Source: Mycobacteroides saopaulense (lineage in GTDB: Bacteria > Actinomycetota > Actinomycetes > Mycobacteriales > Mycobacteriaceae). From it: a stretch of DNA of 64,000 nucleotides. The stretch's first letter is position 1. Each line of letters begins with the position of its first letter. Location: the NCBI RefSeq assembly GCF_001456355.1, contig NZ_CP010271.1, positions 3,162,001 to 3,226,000 of the forward strand. Reading direction: 5' to 3'. The notes beneath the pieces were generated by a model. The model ran no database searches. It worked only from the letters and a program-made list of their open reading frames with translations, and had not been told where the DNA came from. Positions 37,261 to 45,936 of the stretch are shown one piece after another. A program made the position numbers and the translations under genes.

Positions 37261-38133
37261 TCAGGCCCCGCGAATGGCCCGTGCCACGGCGTCGAGCGCC
37301 ATCAGCCGCACCACGTCAACGTGAGCAGGAACCTGCCCCGTTGCGGCGGCAACAAACGCGTCACCATCGAATCGCGTGTGCGGCGGCGAGATAGACCGCG
37401 ACAACCCGTCGTGTGCACCCTGGCTGACGATGTGACAGCCGACCTTGTCCAACTGCGCGTTGGTGATGATGACGCCGATTGTCGTGTGCTGGCGCGAATC
37501 ACCGAATCCGAATACCTCCGACAGCGCTGCCACCGCGCCCAGCGACACCTCCTCGCCGCCATGGTCGATATCGCCATAGGCATTGACGGCTACCAGGGCT
37601 CCGACGATCACCCCTTGGGCAACCACCTCGGCGTATCGCATGCCGCCGTGTTGCCGTCCGGCCGGTCCGCGCCAATGCGAGGTATAGGCGCCGGTGCCTG
37701 CGCCGACTCGGCCGATCTCGAAGTGTGGCCCGCCGACGGACGCCCGCGCAGCGCTATACCCTTCACTTGCACCGGGCCGAACGGATGCCTCTCCCACCGC
37801 CAAATCGAAGAGCGCGAGCGTCGGGATCACCGGGACGAGCCCGCCAGACGTGGGGACTCCCCTACCCACCTCCTCGAAGAACCGCATGGCGCCGTCTGCG
37901 GCCGCCAGCCCGAATGCGGAGCCACCCGTCAGTACCACCGCGTCGATCGCGAGGACAGATTTGTCGGGGGCCAGCGCGGCGAGCTCTCGTGATGCCGGCG
38001 CACCACCACGAACCTCACAGGATGCGCACGTGCCCGGCGGCAGGGAAACAACAGTGCAGCCGGTCTCCGCCGCTTCGTTGGTCCAATGGCCCACGCCGAC
38101 CCGTGGGATGCCGATAGTTCGCGTGTTTCCCAT
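37261..38133 (-). CDS. P1/S58 family peptidase (DmpA/L-aminopeptidase-like)
   Basis: The 290-residue protein matches S58 hydrolases: VGHWTNEAAETGCTVV near the N-terminus, VLTGGSAFGLAAADGAMRFFEE, and the later IITNAQLDKVG region. Family members are N-terminal-nucleophile hydrolases that self-cleave; the exact cleavage site is not clear to me here. They act on small peptides, amides or esters. Confidence 0.87.
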   Translation of the reverse strand: MGNTRTIGIPRVGVGHWTNEAAETGCTVVSLPPGTCASCEVRGGAPASRELAALAPDKSVLAIDAVVLTGGSAFGLAAADGAMRFFEEVGRGVPTSGGLVPVIPTLALFDLAVGEASVRPGASEGYSAARASVGGPHFEIGRVGAGTGAYTSHWRGPAGRQHGGMRYAEVVAQGVIVGALVAVNAYGDIDHGGEEVSLGAVAALSEVFGFGDSRQHTTIGVIITNAQLDKVGCHIVSQGAHDGLSRSISPPHTRFDGDAFVAAATGQVPAHVDVVRLMALDAVARAIRGA

Positions 38134-38159
38134 ACGGGCCGACGCTACTCAGGCCGCCC

Positions 38160-38909
38160 CTAGAGTGACAGCGCATCGACGAGCGCGGGCAGCGCGGTGG
38201 CCGCGGTAGCGCGCCAGACCAGATCGGCGCGATCGGACAGATCGGTCTCCTGCGGGTTGATCTCGACGACGGTCGCGCCGCGACTCAACGCCAGCTGCGG
38301 CAGTCCCGCCGCCGGATACACGATGCCGGAGGTACCGATGAGCAGCATCAGATCACAGTTCTGCGAGTGCGCGACGGCGTCACCGAATTCGACCTCGGGA
38401 AGCATCTCCCCGAACCACACGATGCTCGGCCGGACCTTTCCGCCACAGTCACATTCGGGCGGCGCGACCCGCTCCGATTCCGGGGCGGCCACTGCCACGT
38501 CGTAACCGGTCCGACACGCGTCGCAATGTGATTTGAGCAGGCTGCCGTGAACATGCGTGACGTTCGTACTGCCGGCGCGTTCGTGAAGGTCGTCGACATT
38601 CTGGGTGACAATCCGAACATCGCGGTGAGATCCCCACTGCGCCAACGCACGGTGTCCGTCATTGGGCTGCACGGCCAGTAGCTGAATGCGCCGATTCTGG
38701 TACCACGCCCACACCAGCCCCGAGTCCTCCTGCCACGACTCGGGCGTCGCGAGCGTCATCGGGTCGTACTTCGACCACAATCCGGTCTGAGCATCACGGA
38801 ACGTGGGCAGTCCGCTCTCGGCGGACATACCGGCGCCGGTGAGCACCGTGACAGTACGCGCCGTCGACGCGGCGGCAACCAGTTCCTCGGGGACCTGCGT
38901 CTGCTTCAT
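38160..38909 (-). CDS. cobB: NAD-dependent protein deacylase, sirtuin
   Basis: The 249-residue sirtuin has GAGMSAESGLPTFR, TQNVDDLHERAG with HVHGS catalytic His, four zinc-type cysteines (CDAC, CDC) and WFGEMLP. WAWYQNRR supplies the YxxR pair of class III (SIRT5-like) enzymes, which prefer succinyl or malonyl lysine. The ATG at 38909 (MKQTQVPEE) was chosen; the longer frame overlaps the upstream gap. Confidence 0.9.
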   Translation of the reverse strand: MKQTQVPEELVAAASTARTVTVLTGAGMSAESGLPTFRDAQTGLWSKYDPMTLATPESWQEDSGLVWAWYQNRRIQLLAVQPNDGHRALAQWGSHRDVRIVTQNVDDLHERAGSTNVTHVHGSLLKSHCDACRTGYDVAVAAPESERVAPPECDCGGKVRPSIVWFGEMLPEVEFGDAVAHSQNCDLMLLIGTSGIVYPAAGLPQLALSRGATVVEINPQETDLSDRADLVWRATAATALPALVDALSL

Positions 38910-39201
38910 CGGATGAATTCTCACCCAAAGTGACCACCCACGACGAAAATGGGCGTTCCCCAATTATCGAAGCGCGAAATCGGCGTGGGTGATCTTGATT
39001 GGGCGTATGGTGCGCTCATCAAGATCGCAAGGGGGCCGATATGGCTGCACCAGGTTGGTATATCGGTCCGCCGGGCAGATTTGCCGCGAACCACGCGCGT
39101 TAGTTGACGAGGCCCGGGCTGGCACAGCGGGCGCAAAACTTCACGGCATTGTCGGTGGCGCCACCTTTCGGGTGAGCACCCCAATCTTCACGGGGGGTCA
39201 C

Positions 39202-40245
39202 ATGACTCTCGGGCAGGCATTCGATCCTCGGCGAAACGCGCTCAACGCCTGGCGACTTGCATTGGCAACAACTGTCATTCTGTGGCACTCCTGGCCGCTC
39301 ACCGGTCATCGACTGCCGTTTCCAGCCTACGAAGGGTTGCTTGCACAGGTAGGAGTCGACGGATTCTTCGCGCTCTCCGGCTTCCTCATCACCGCCAGCT
39401 GGATGCGCAACCCCAATCTGCGTGACTACTTCATCGCCCGGGCGTTGCGCATCTTCCCTGGATTGTGGATATGCCTGGCCATCACCGCATTCGTCATCGC
39501 GCCGGTCAGCGTCGCGATCCAGGGCGGCTCGGCGGCAGCCCTGATGGGTTCCCTCAAGCCACTGGAGTACTTCCTCAACAACGCCGTGCTGAATGTGTTC
39601 TACGCGGGGATCGACGGAACGCCACGCGACATCCCGTGGCCGGGCATCTGGAATGGGTCGATCTGGACACTCATCTTCGAGTTCGTCTGTTACATCGCGG
39701 TGGCCGCCTTAGGCGTGCTGGGAATGCTGAAGCGGCGATGGGTCATTCCGGCCGCCTTCGTGTTGTTCCTTTGTGCCGCAGCATATTTGTCGTACCCGGT
39801 GTTCGCGATGGAGACCATTCCTCAGATGGTGGCGCGGTTTGCGCTGATGTTCGCAGCCGGAGCATTGCTGTATCAGTATCGCGACGTGCTTCCCGCGCGC
39901 TGGTCACTCGTCGCGATATGCGTTGGCGTTCTGACACTCTCCGGACTGACCTCCAACTATCGAGTCATTGGCGCCTTGCCGCTCGCATATGTCGTCATCA
40001 TCTCCGGCGCCCTCATCCACGATGAACGACTCACCCTGCGCAACGACCTGTCTTACGGGGTGTACATCTACGCGTTCCCCATCCAGCAGTTGTTGGCCGT
40101 TGCCGGGCTCGCCGACCTGAAACCGTTCGTGTTCTTCTTGATTGCTACTGCCGTAACTCTGCCGCTGGCCGCACTGAGCTGGTTCGTCGTGGAGAAACAC
40201 GCGATGTCGCTCAAGGCCAGGTTCAGGCGCACCCCTGCGCCCTGA
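39202..40245 (+). CDS. Acyltransferase 3 (OafA-like) membrane protein
   Basis: The 347-residue protein with about ten membrane helices starts with FDPRRNALNAWRLALATTVILWHSWPL, containing the R-x10-H pattern of acyltransferase-3 enzymes, and has the VGVDGFFALSGFLITASW motif. Members O-acylate sugars or lipids in the membrane. I chose ATG 39202 (GGGGGG upstream), since the longer frame back to 38989 lacks family similarity. Confidence 0.88.
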   Translation: MTLGQAFDPRRNALNAWRLALATTVILWHSWPLTGHRLPFPAYEGLLAQVGVDGFFALSGFLITASWMRNPNLRDYFIARALRIFPGLWICLAITAFVIAPVSVAIQGGSAAALMGSLKPLEYFLNNAVLNVFYAGIDGTPRDIPWPGIWNGSIWTLIFEFVCYIAVAALGVLGMLKRRWVIPAAFVLFLCAAAYLSYPVFAMETIPQMVARFALMFAAGALLYQYRDVLPARWSLVAICVGVLTLSGLTSNYRVIGALPLAYVVIISGALIHDERLTLRNDLSYGVYIYAFPIQQLLAVAGLADLKPFVFFLIATAVTLPLAALSWFVVEKHAMSLKARFRRTPAP

Positions 40246-40383
40246 CGTAAACAGTTGTCGTCTGACGCGTCGGTGCACCGGGCCCGCCGCGGACTACGGA
40301 CTTCCAAGGGTTCGCATCGCTGAATGGGCGGCCACGCTGATCTTGATCCGCAATACAGCCCACACAGCCAGCAGGAGAAAATC

Positions 40384-41298
40384 ATGACCTTGGACCACAC
40401 CACCCACCTCGGCGGCCTTGGCGTCGACGAGTTGGTTCCGTCGCGCTACGCGGTGGATGTCGGCGACATCGAGGTGCTGGTGATCAGCGACGGGGTGCTG
40501 CCGATCACCGCCTCGACCTTGGCCACCAATGTCGAGGCGGCCGAGCTGGCCTGCTGGCTCGACGGGATGTTCCTGCCGCCCGAGGTGGTCGACTGGCCTC
40601 TGAATGTGGTCGTGGTCCGCAGCGCAGAGCAGACCATTCTCGTCGACGCCGGGCTGGGGCTGGAGTTCCCTGACTTCCCCAGGGCCGGGCAGACGGTGAT
40701 GCGACTGGAGGCCGCGGGTGTGGATCTCGCCTCGGTGACCGACGTAGTGCTCACCCACATGCACATGGACCATGTCGGCGGACTGCTCTCTGCAGGATTG
40801 AAGGACCGGCTGCGTCCGGACCTGCGGGTCCATGCGGCGGCCGCGGAGGCCGAGTTCTGGGAGGCACCGGACTTCTCCCACGCCGTCATGCCGGAGCCGA
40901 TTCCGGACGTGCTGCGCAGGGTCGCCACCCAGTTCCTGGCTGACTACCGCGGCCAGCTGCGGACGTTCGAGACGGAGTACGAGGTTGCGCCCGGCGTGCT
41001 GATCTCGCGCACGGGCGGTCATACCCCCGGTCACAGCGTGGTCCGCCTGGAGTCGCGCGGAGAAAAATTGACGTTCGCCGGCGACGCGGTATTCGCTCCC
41101 GGGTTCGACAACCCCGAGTGGCAGAACGGTTTTGAACACGATCCGGAAGAAGCGGCCCGCGTGCGCGTTCGTCTCCTGCGGGAGCTGGCGTCGACCGGTG
41201 AGGCGCTGGTGGCCACTCACCTACCGTTCCCGTCCGTCTGCCATGTGGCGACAGCTGGCAACGCCTTCCGGTGTGTACCGGCCACCTGGGACTACTGA
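40384..41298 (+). CDS. Metallo-beta-lactamase-fold hydrolase
   Basis: The 304-residue enzyme carries the zinc motif HMHMDHVGG, followed by the downstream HTPGHSVVRLES and GDAVF ligands. It resembles AHL-lactonase-like MBL proteins but the substrate cannot be read from sequence. AGGAG precedes the ATG at 40384. Its stop overlaps the end of the convergent SRPBCC remnant. Confidence 0.9.
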   Translation: MTLDHTTHLGGLGVDELVPSRYAVDVGDIEVLVISDGVLPITASTLATNVEAAELACWLDGMFLPPEVVDWPLNVVVVRSAEQTILVDAGLGLEFPDFPRAGQTVMRLEAAGVDLASVTDVVLTHMHMDHVGGLLSAGLKDRLRPDLRVHAAAAEAEFWEAPDFSHAVMPEPIPDVLRRVATQFLADYRGQLRTFETEYEVAPGVLISRTGGHTPGHSVVRLESRGEKLTFAGDAVFAPGFDNPEWQNGFEHDPEEAARVRVRLLRELASTGEALVATHLPFPSVCHVATAGNAFRCVPATWDY

Positions 41299-41542
41299 TC
41301 GCCCGCCGCTGAAGTGGCGCGTGTGACGGCGAGGTCTCGCGCGCCCTCCAGCGGCGGCACGATGGCCCGGTTGAGGAAGCGCATGAGCGGCGGTGCCAGT
41401 GGCCGATACAGCGGGGCGACGTCGGCGCCCATCCCATCCGGTACACGATGCGGCAATTGTTGTCGTCGACCGTCTCGAAGCGCACACGCTCCACGAATGC
41501 GGTGAAAACATTGAGGCAGAGTGCACATATCCCCTTACGCAT
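41292..41542 (-). pseudogene. Frameshifted, N-terminally truncated SRPBCC gene remnant
   Basis: One minus-strand frame gives FTAFVERVRFETVDDNNCRIVYRMGW and the next frame continues DVAPLYRPLAPPLMRFLNRAIVPPLEGARDL to a stop at 41292. Joined near 41420 these form the C-terminal half of an SRPBCC/polyketide-cyclase-like protein, so one indel disrupts it. The N-terminal half is missing. A sequencing error could mimic the frameshift, but not the truncation. Confidence 0.7.
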
Positions 41543-41603
41543 CGGCCGCGGTTGTGGTCCTCTTGCAGTGGCAGTCATGCGCCAACCCGAACGAGGAGCG
41601 ACG

Positions 41604-41972
41604 ATGATCGAAACACTGACGGACATGCCGAAGGGAGTCGTCGGATTCCGCGTATCCGGCCGCTTGGCGGGCGAGGAGTTGCGCGAGTTCGCACCGAGCA
41701 TCGAACAGTCCCTGAAGACCGACGAACTGCGCATCGTCGAGGTCATTGCGAGCGACTACGAGGGCTTCGGCCCGGGCGGGCTGGCCCAAGACCTGAAGCT
41801 GGGCTTCGGGATGCTCTTCCAACACCATTCGGCCTTCACGAAGATCGCGGTGGTGACCGACAAGGAATGGGTGGCGCACACCCTGCACGCGTTCGCATGG
41901 ATGATTCCCGGTGAACTCGCCCTGTTCGGGCTCGACGAGCTGGACCGCGCGAAGGCCTGGGCCGCGAGCTGA
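41604..41972 (+). CDS. SpoIIAA-like (STAS-type) protein
   Basis: The 122-residue protein resembles the SpoIIAA-like family (PF11964): MIETLTDMPKGVVGFRVSGRL, IVEVIASDYEGF and VTDKEWVAHTLHAFAWMIPGELALFGLDELDRAKAW. These small alpha/beta proteins are common and of unknown role; anti-sigma antagonism is not demonstrated. GAGGAG precedes the ATG. Confidence 0.87.
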   Translation: MIETLTDMPKGVVGFRVSGRLAGEELREFAPSIEQSLKTDELRIVEVIASDYEGFGPGGLAQDLKLGFGMLFQHHSAFTKIAVVTDKEWVAHTLHAFAWMIPGELALFGLDELDRAKAWAAS

Positions 41973-42117
41973 GCGCGCAGGCAGAAGTCGGGTAGTGCAC
42001 TACTCGCGCCCACGCCCTCCGATGACCCATACCGTCGCTTCACCAACGTTGGCCGAGCAATAGTCAATGGTCCTGCGCTGGAACGGTATTCATCCGGCTG
42101 CGAAAGGCGCGTGCACC

Positions 42118-42642
42118 ATGGTCCTCATTCCGAATTTCGAAAGTCAGTCACACTTCTTCACCCCGGTGGCATTGGCGGTCAACGAGCAACCGCCTGCCTC
42201 TATCGCCGATCAGCGCTTCGTTTTCCAGACGAACGGCGTCGCTGTCGTCAACATGCCCGGACAGACCACCGTGGACTGGTCACGGGATCAAGCGTTGATC
42301 TCGCCGAACATGAGCGACGCGTTCAAGGCGATCACGACGCGGCACAACATCCCGATACCGGCCGGAACCTTTCCGTGGTTCCAGGTGGACAGCGCCATCC
42401 CCTTCGCCACCTTGAGCTCCATATTCGATCGGCACGAGGCGATCGATGCCGGATTCGCCGTCGACCGTTGGCGTTTCCGGACTCGGACCGGCACCGGGCC
42501 GCAGCCCGGTCAGAGGTTCCAAAGCCTGTTCGATGGACTACTCGTCGATCTGGCCGTGCGCGACAGCGACGCAGTGTTGCACCGAATCAGTTACAACATC
42601 ACGGTGCAGGGCCGAATCCGGTTCGTCACCGGCCTGACCTAA
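42118..42642 (+). CDS. Hypothetical protein, 174 residues
   Basis: The frame from ATG 42118 (MVLIPNFESQSHFF) encodes a soluble protein with no signal peptide or membrane segment and alternating beta-type sequence. I do not recognise the family. The GTG at 42067 would add 17 residues. It lies alone between the SpoIIAA-like gene and the convergent DUF1460 gene. Confidence 0.7.
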   Translation: MVLIPNFESQSHFFTPVALAVNEQPPASIADQRFVFQTNGVAVVNMPGQTTVDWSRDQALISPNMSDAFKAITTRHNIPIPAGTFPWFQVDSAIPFATLSSIFDRHEAIDAGFAVDRWRFRTRTGTGPQPGQRFQSLFDGLLVDLAVRDSDAVLHRISYNITVQGRIRFVTGLT

Positions 42643-42663
42643 TCGATCCGTGGCGACCCGAGA

Positions 42664-43488
42664 TCAACGCGGCCGCAGAGCGACAATCCCTGGAACGGTG
42701 CCGAGATACTCCCTCAGTGGCGTATCGACGACCTGGTTGTTCGCCCGCAATGACGAGGCGTTGCGCAGCACCGGCCCGGCCGGCGTGTGCAGGAAGATTC
42801 CCACATGCGTGACGTCGAGCCCGCCGGCCGTGGCGTAGGCACCGAGATAGTCGCCATCACGAAGATTCGCGATGACACCATCCGAGACGCGAGCACTCGG
42901 TATGTAGACCACCGTGCGTGACCGTGGCGGAAGTCCGGGCAGATAACTGTCGCCAGAGTCCTTCAGGTTGAGCATCTTGGCGACCTGCTCCGTGGGTGCC
43001 CCGAGGCTCGCCGTCACATCGGTGGCATTGATTGGTGCATCGGCGGCCCAATCCGTGAAGAAGTGCCGGCGCTGCGTGAAGCTGACGTCCCCTCCGCGAT
43101 AACGGATCTGGGCAAGCTGGGCGAGGAAACTGGCGCGATCACCGGACCGCTTCAGCGCCTCCACGTAATCGGCATACGTGAAGCAGTCCACGCGTGTGAG
43201 TTCTACGACCAACTGTTCGGGGACCGAGGCCGATCCGATCAAGGTATTAGCGCCGTAGGGCACATGCAGAAAGAGGCCCGAGACCGCGGCACTGAGCTGC
43301 CCGGGATTGTCGGAACCAAGGCGATTTCGCTCGGCCAACAGCTCTTGCAGTCGGCGTTCATTAGCCGGACTGATCTGCGCGGCATCGGCTGAAGCAACAG
43401 GAGATACACACAGCGCACACATCAGCGCGAGTAATCCGAACAGGTCCAGAGCTCGGCGCATCGTCCGTGTCACAGCCCACATCATCAC
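42664..43488 (-). CDS. Exported DUF1460 (amidase-like) protein
   Basis: The 274-residue protein has a signal peptide (cleavage after ASA near residue 34) and a DUF1460 domain with the catalytic-type VDCFTYADYVEAL cysteine, HFFTDWAADAPI, and DVTHVGIFLH histidine. Family members are NlpC/P60-related amidases or peptidases that act on cell-wall fragments. Placement outside the membrane fits such a role. Confidence 0.85.
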   Translation of the reverse strand: MMMWAVTRTMRRALDLFGLLALMCALCVSPVASADAAQISPANERRLQELLAERNRLGSDNPGQLSAAVSGLFLHVPYGANTLIGSASVPEQLVVELTRVDCFTYADYVEALKRSGDRASFLAQLAQIRYRGGDVSFTQRRHFFTDWAADAPINATDVTASLGAPTEQVAKMLNLKDSGDSYLPGLPPRSRTVVYIPSARVSDGVIANLRDGDYLGAYATAGGLDVTHVGIFLHTPAGPVLRNASSLRANNQVVDTPLREYLGTVPGIVALRPR

Positions 43489-43740
43489 ACAATCAACCGC
43501 CGGTCAGGCGAGCTAGGTCTTGCACCGCAGGAGCATTCGTCCGGTAGATGAGCAAACGCCGAGAAGACCCGTGTGGGCATCACCTGATGTGCGTTGTGCT
43601 GCAGTTTATGCACGGGTTGTGCACTTTTCGGCGTCGGCGAGGCGAACGGACACGGACGGAAGGTTGATTTCATTGGCGCAACAACTAATTCACACCAAGG
43701 CAACCAACCCGTGTGAGGTTTCCGTCAAACAACACTCACG

Positions 43741-44070
43741 GTGGCGGACATATCGGGAAGGATCTGCGTGGAGGATGTTCGGGTAGCCGAAGCAACGGCT
43801 CTTAGCGCGGGGTTCACATGGCAGCTGCGGGGTGCGTGTCGGAACGTCAACCATGATCTGTTCTACTCCGACGACGACGAACGCCCCATCGAACGAAGGC
43901 TCCGGGAACAGCACGCCCGCGAGGTATGCCGAAGCTGCCCCGTGACGACGCTCTGCCTTGAGTACGCCCTGGAGATCGAAGAACCGCACGGGATGTGGGG
44001 CGGGATGTCGGAGGCCGAACGTCAACGGATCCGCCTTCGTATCGCCGCGAGAAAGTCCGTGTTCCGCTGA
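43741..44070 (+). CDS. WhiB family Fe-S regulator, WhiB3-like
   Basis: The 109-residue protein has four cluster-binding Cys (33, 63, 66, 72) in the C-x29-C-x2-C-x5-C pattern, GMWGG at 84-88 and a basic C-terminus for DNA contact. WQLRGACRNVNHDLFY resembles WhiB3 (WQLQGLCRG). GTG 43741 is used; a GTG at 43768 would still keep all cysteines. In M. tuberculosis WhiB3 controls lipid and redox responses, so proximity to the steroid island is notable but may be coincidental. Confidence 0.88.
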   Translation: MADISGRICVEDVRVAEATALSAGFTWQLRGACRNVNHDLFYSDDDERPIERRLREQHAREVCRSCPVTTLCLEYALEIEEPHGMWGGMSEAERQRIRLRIAARKSVFR

Positions 44071-44229
44071 CCGATTGACAGTGGCCACAATCCGCACCAT
44101 TGCCTACCTCTAAAACGCAGGTAGCCAACTACTCACGCCGCGCGTCCTCCTGCGGCTGAAACTTGCAGGGTCCATTGGGAATTGCGCACGGCGCAACCCC
44201 TGCAGATGCCATCAAGCAATGGAGGAAAA

Positions 44230-44565
44230 ATGACTACCAGCGAGAAAGTTTCCGAGACGGAGGCCGAGGCCTCGGAGATTGCGGGAGAAAGCAACGGCCA
44301 GGAGGCAGACGCCCAGGCGATCGTGAAACGGTTTGTTGTCACGTCGCACGGCGGGTATCGAACTCGTCTCGCCATTCCGGGAGTGGGTCCGTTCAGCGTG
44401 GTCATGGTGTCGACCTCAGAGATAACCGCGCAGGATGTGCCATTCCAGGGCAATGCCGTCTGCCAGGTCCACAATGTCGTACCCGAGAACGGCGGCGTCC
44501 GAGTTCGCGGATTCATCGACTTCGGAGCCGACATTCGGGTGCAACTCGCCGTCTTCGTGGCGTAG
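44230..44565 (+). CDS. Hypothetical protein, 111 residues
   Basis: A good GGAGG sits directly upstream of ATG 44230. The first 35 residues are Glu/Ala/Ser-rich and probably disordered; the rest (RFVVTSHGGYRTRLAIPGVGPFS onward) is beta-rich and looks like a small barrel or sandwich. No family recognised. It is convergent with hsaA, with a hairpin between. Confidence 0.75.
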   Translation: MTTSEKVSETEAEASEIAGESNGQEADAQAIVKRFVVTSHGGYRTRLAIPGVGPFSVVMVSTSEITAQDVPFQGNAVCQVHNVVPENGGVRVRGFIDFGADIRVQLAVFVA

Positions 44566-44588
44566 GCGACAACGCGGCTCCGATTGGT

Positions 44589-44614
44589 CCTCCGCGCGGG
44601 AATCCACGCGGAGG
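44589..44614. terminator. Hairpin between convergent genes
   Basis: CCTCCGCG (44589-44596) pairs with CGCGGAGG (44607-44614) across a 10-base loop, 24 bases past the hypothetical gene's stop and before the hsaA stop. No T-tract follows. Confidence 0.45.
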
Positions 44615-44643
44615 GCCCGCCGGTCCTTGCGCGACCAGGGACA

Positions 44644-45846
44644 TCAGACCATGGTGTCGGCTGGAGGGAGGCCAAATTCATTGTCACCGAAAATCAGGTA
44701 GGCGCGCTCGGGGTCGTTCGCGGCATGTACACGGCCAGCGTGCGCATCACGCCAAAAACGCTGCACTGGTGTGTCATTCGACAGTGCAGCGGCACCCGAA
44801 GCATCGAATATCCTGTCGATCGAAGCAACGGCACGGCCGGTGGCCCGCACCTGATCGCGCCGGGCGCGGGCGCGCAAGTCATAGGGAATCTGCTTACCGG
44901 CCAACAGCAGCGCGTACTCCTCGGCAACATTACCCGTCAGCTGACGCCACGCGGCGTCGATATCGCTGGCAGCCTCGGCGATTCGGACCTTGGCGAACGG
45001 ATCATCCCTGACCTTCTCGCCGGCATAGGCCGCTCGAATTCGCTTACCCTGGTGTTCCACATGGGCGTCGTAGGCGCCATAGGCCATGCCGACAATGGGT
45101 GTCGAGATGGTAGTCGGATGTATTGTTCCCCAAGGCATTTTGTACACGGGTGCAGTATTGGTCCGATAGCCGCCAGCGGTACCGTCGTTCATCGCCTTGT
45201 AAGACAGGAACCGATGACCGGGCACGAACACTTCCTTGACCACAAGAGTGTTACTGCCGGTGCCGCGCAAACCGACTACATTCCACACGTCGTCGACCTC
45301 GTAGTCGGTGCACGGGATGAGAAAGCTGCCGAAGTCTACGGCCTTCTCCCCTTTGAGTACCGGACCTCCGACGAAAGCCCAGGTGGCGTGCGCACAACCG
45401 GACGACCACTGCCACGAGCCGGTTACAAGGTAGCCTCCGTCGACGACCCTGGCAGTGCCCATCGGAGCGTACGACGACGACACACGCGCAGACATGTCCT
45501 CACCCCAGACGTCCTCCTGCGCCTGCTGATCGAAAAGCGCCAAGTGCCAGTTGTGTACCGCGAGGACACCCGCCACCCATCCGGTGGAACCGCAGGCACT
45601 GGCCAACCGCCGGACTGCCTCGCAGTAGACGACGGGATCGCACTGCAGACCGCCCCACTGCTCGGGCTGCAACAGTTTGAAGAAGTCGATGTCTTCAAGC
45701 GCTGCAATCGTTTCGTGCGGGATGGTACGCAAATCCTCGGCAGCCTGAGCACGTCCGCGTATCTGGGGTAATAGATCGCTGATGTCCTCGAGAATCGTGT
45801 GAGTATCGCGAATCGACCGGGTAATACCGTGCTGAATAGAAGTCAT
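44644..45846 (-). CDS. hsaA: HsaA-type flavin-dependent monooxygenase (steroid A-ring)
   Basis: The 400-residue acyl-CoA-dehydrogenase-fold oxygenase closely follows M. tuberculosis HsaA as I recall it (LLQPEQWGGLQCDP, SYAPMGTARVVDGGYLV, RFWRDAHAGRVHAANDPERAY), the component that hydroxylates 3-HSA in cholesterol ring degradation using FMNH2 from HsaB. No hsaB lies beside it, so this may be a second copy. The ATG at 45846 fits MTSIQ of HsaA. It probably shares a transcript with kshA, 90 bases upstream. Confidence 0.88.
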   Translation of the reverse strand: MTSIQHGITRSIRDTHTILEDISDLLPQIRGRAQAAEDLRTIPHETIAALEDIDFFKLLQPEQWGGLQCDPVVYCEAVRRLASACGSTGWVAGVLAVHNWHLALFDQQAQEDVWGEDMSARVSSSYAPMGTARVVDGGYLVTGSWQWSSGCAHATWAFVGGPVLKGEKAVDFGSFLIPCTDYEVDDVWNVVGLRGTGSNTLVVKEVFVPGHRFLSYKAMNDGTAGGYRTNTAPVYKMPWGTIHPTTISTPIVGMAYGAYDAHVEHQGKRIRAAYAGEKVRDDPFAKVRIAEAASDIDAAWRQLTGNVAEEYALLLAGKQIPYDLRARARRDQVRATGRAVASIDRIFDASGAAALSNDTPVQRFWRDAHAGRVHAANDPERAYLIFGDNEFGLPPADTMV

Positions 45847-45936
45847 GAGACTGCCTCCCAACGCTGGGCTGATTGAGACTGAGGTCCATTGCGGCCTAAG
45901 TCGGTAGTTGTCGGGGTAACTCTTTCTGCGGAGCCG

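Noticed and set aside
38991..39026. GATCTTGAT ... ATCAAGATC inverted repeat with an 18-base loop
   Set aside because: Real 9-bp arms but loop too long for an operator and no T-tract for a terminator; no role can be assigned.
44584..45771. 395-codon plus-strand frame
   Set aside because: Antisense to hsaA, which is strongly supported.
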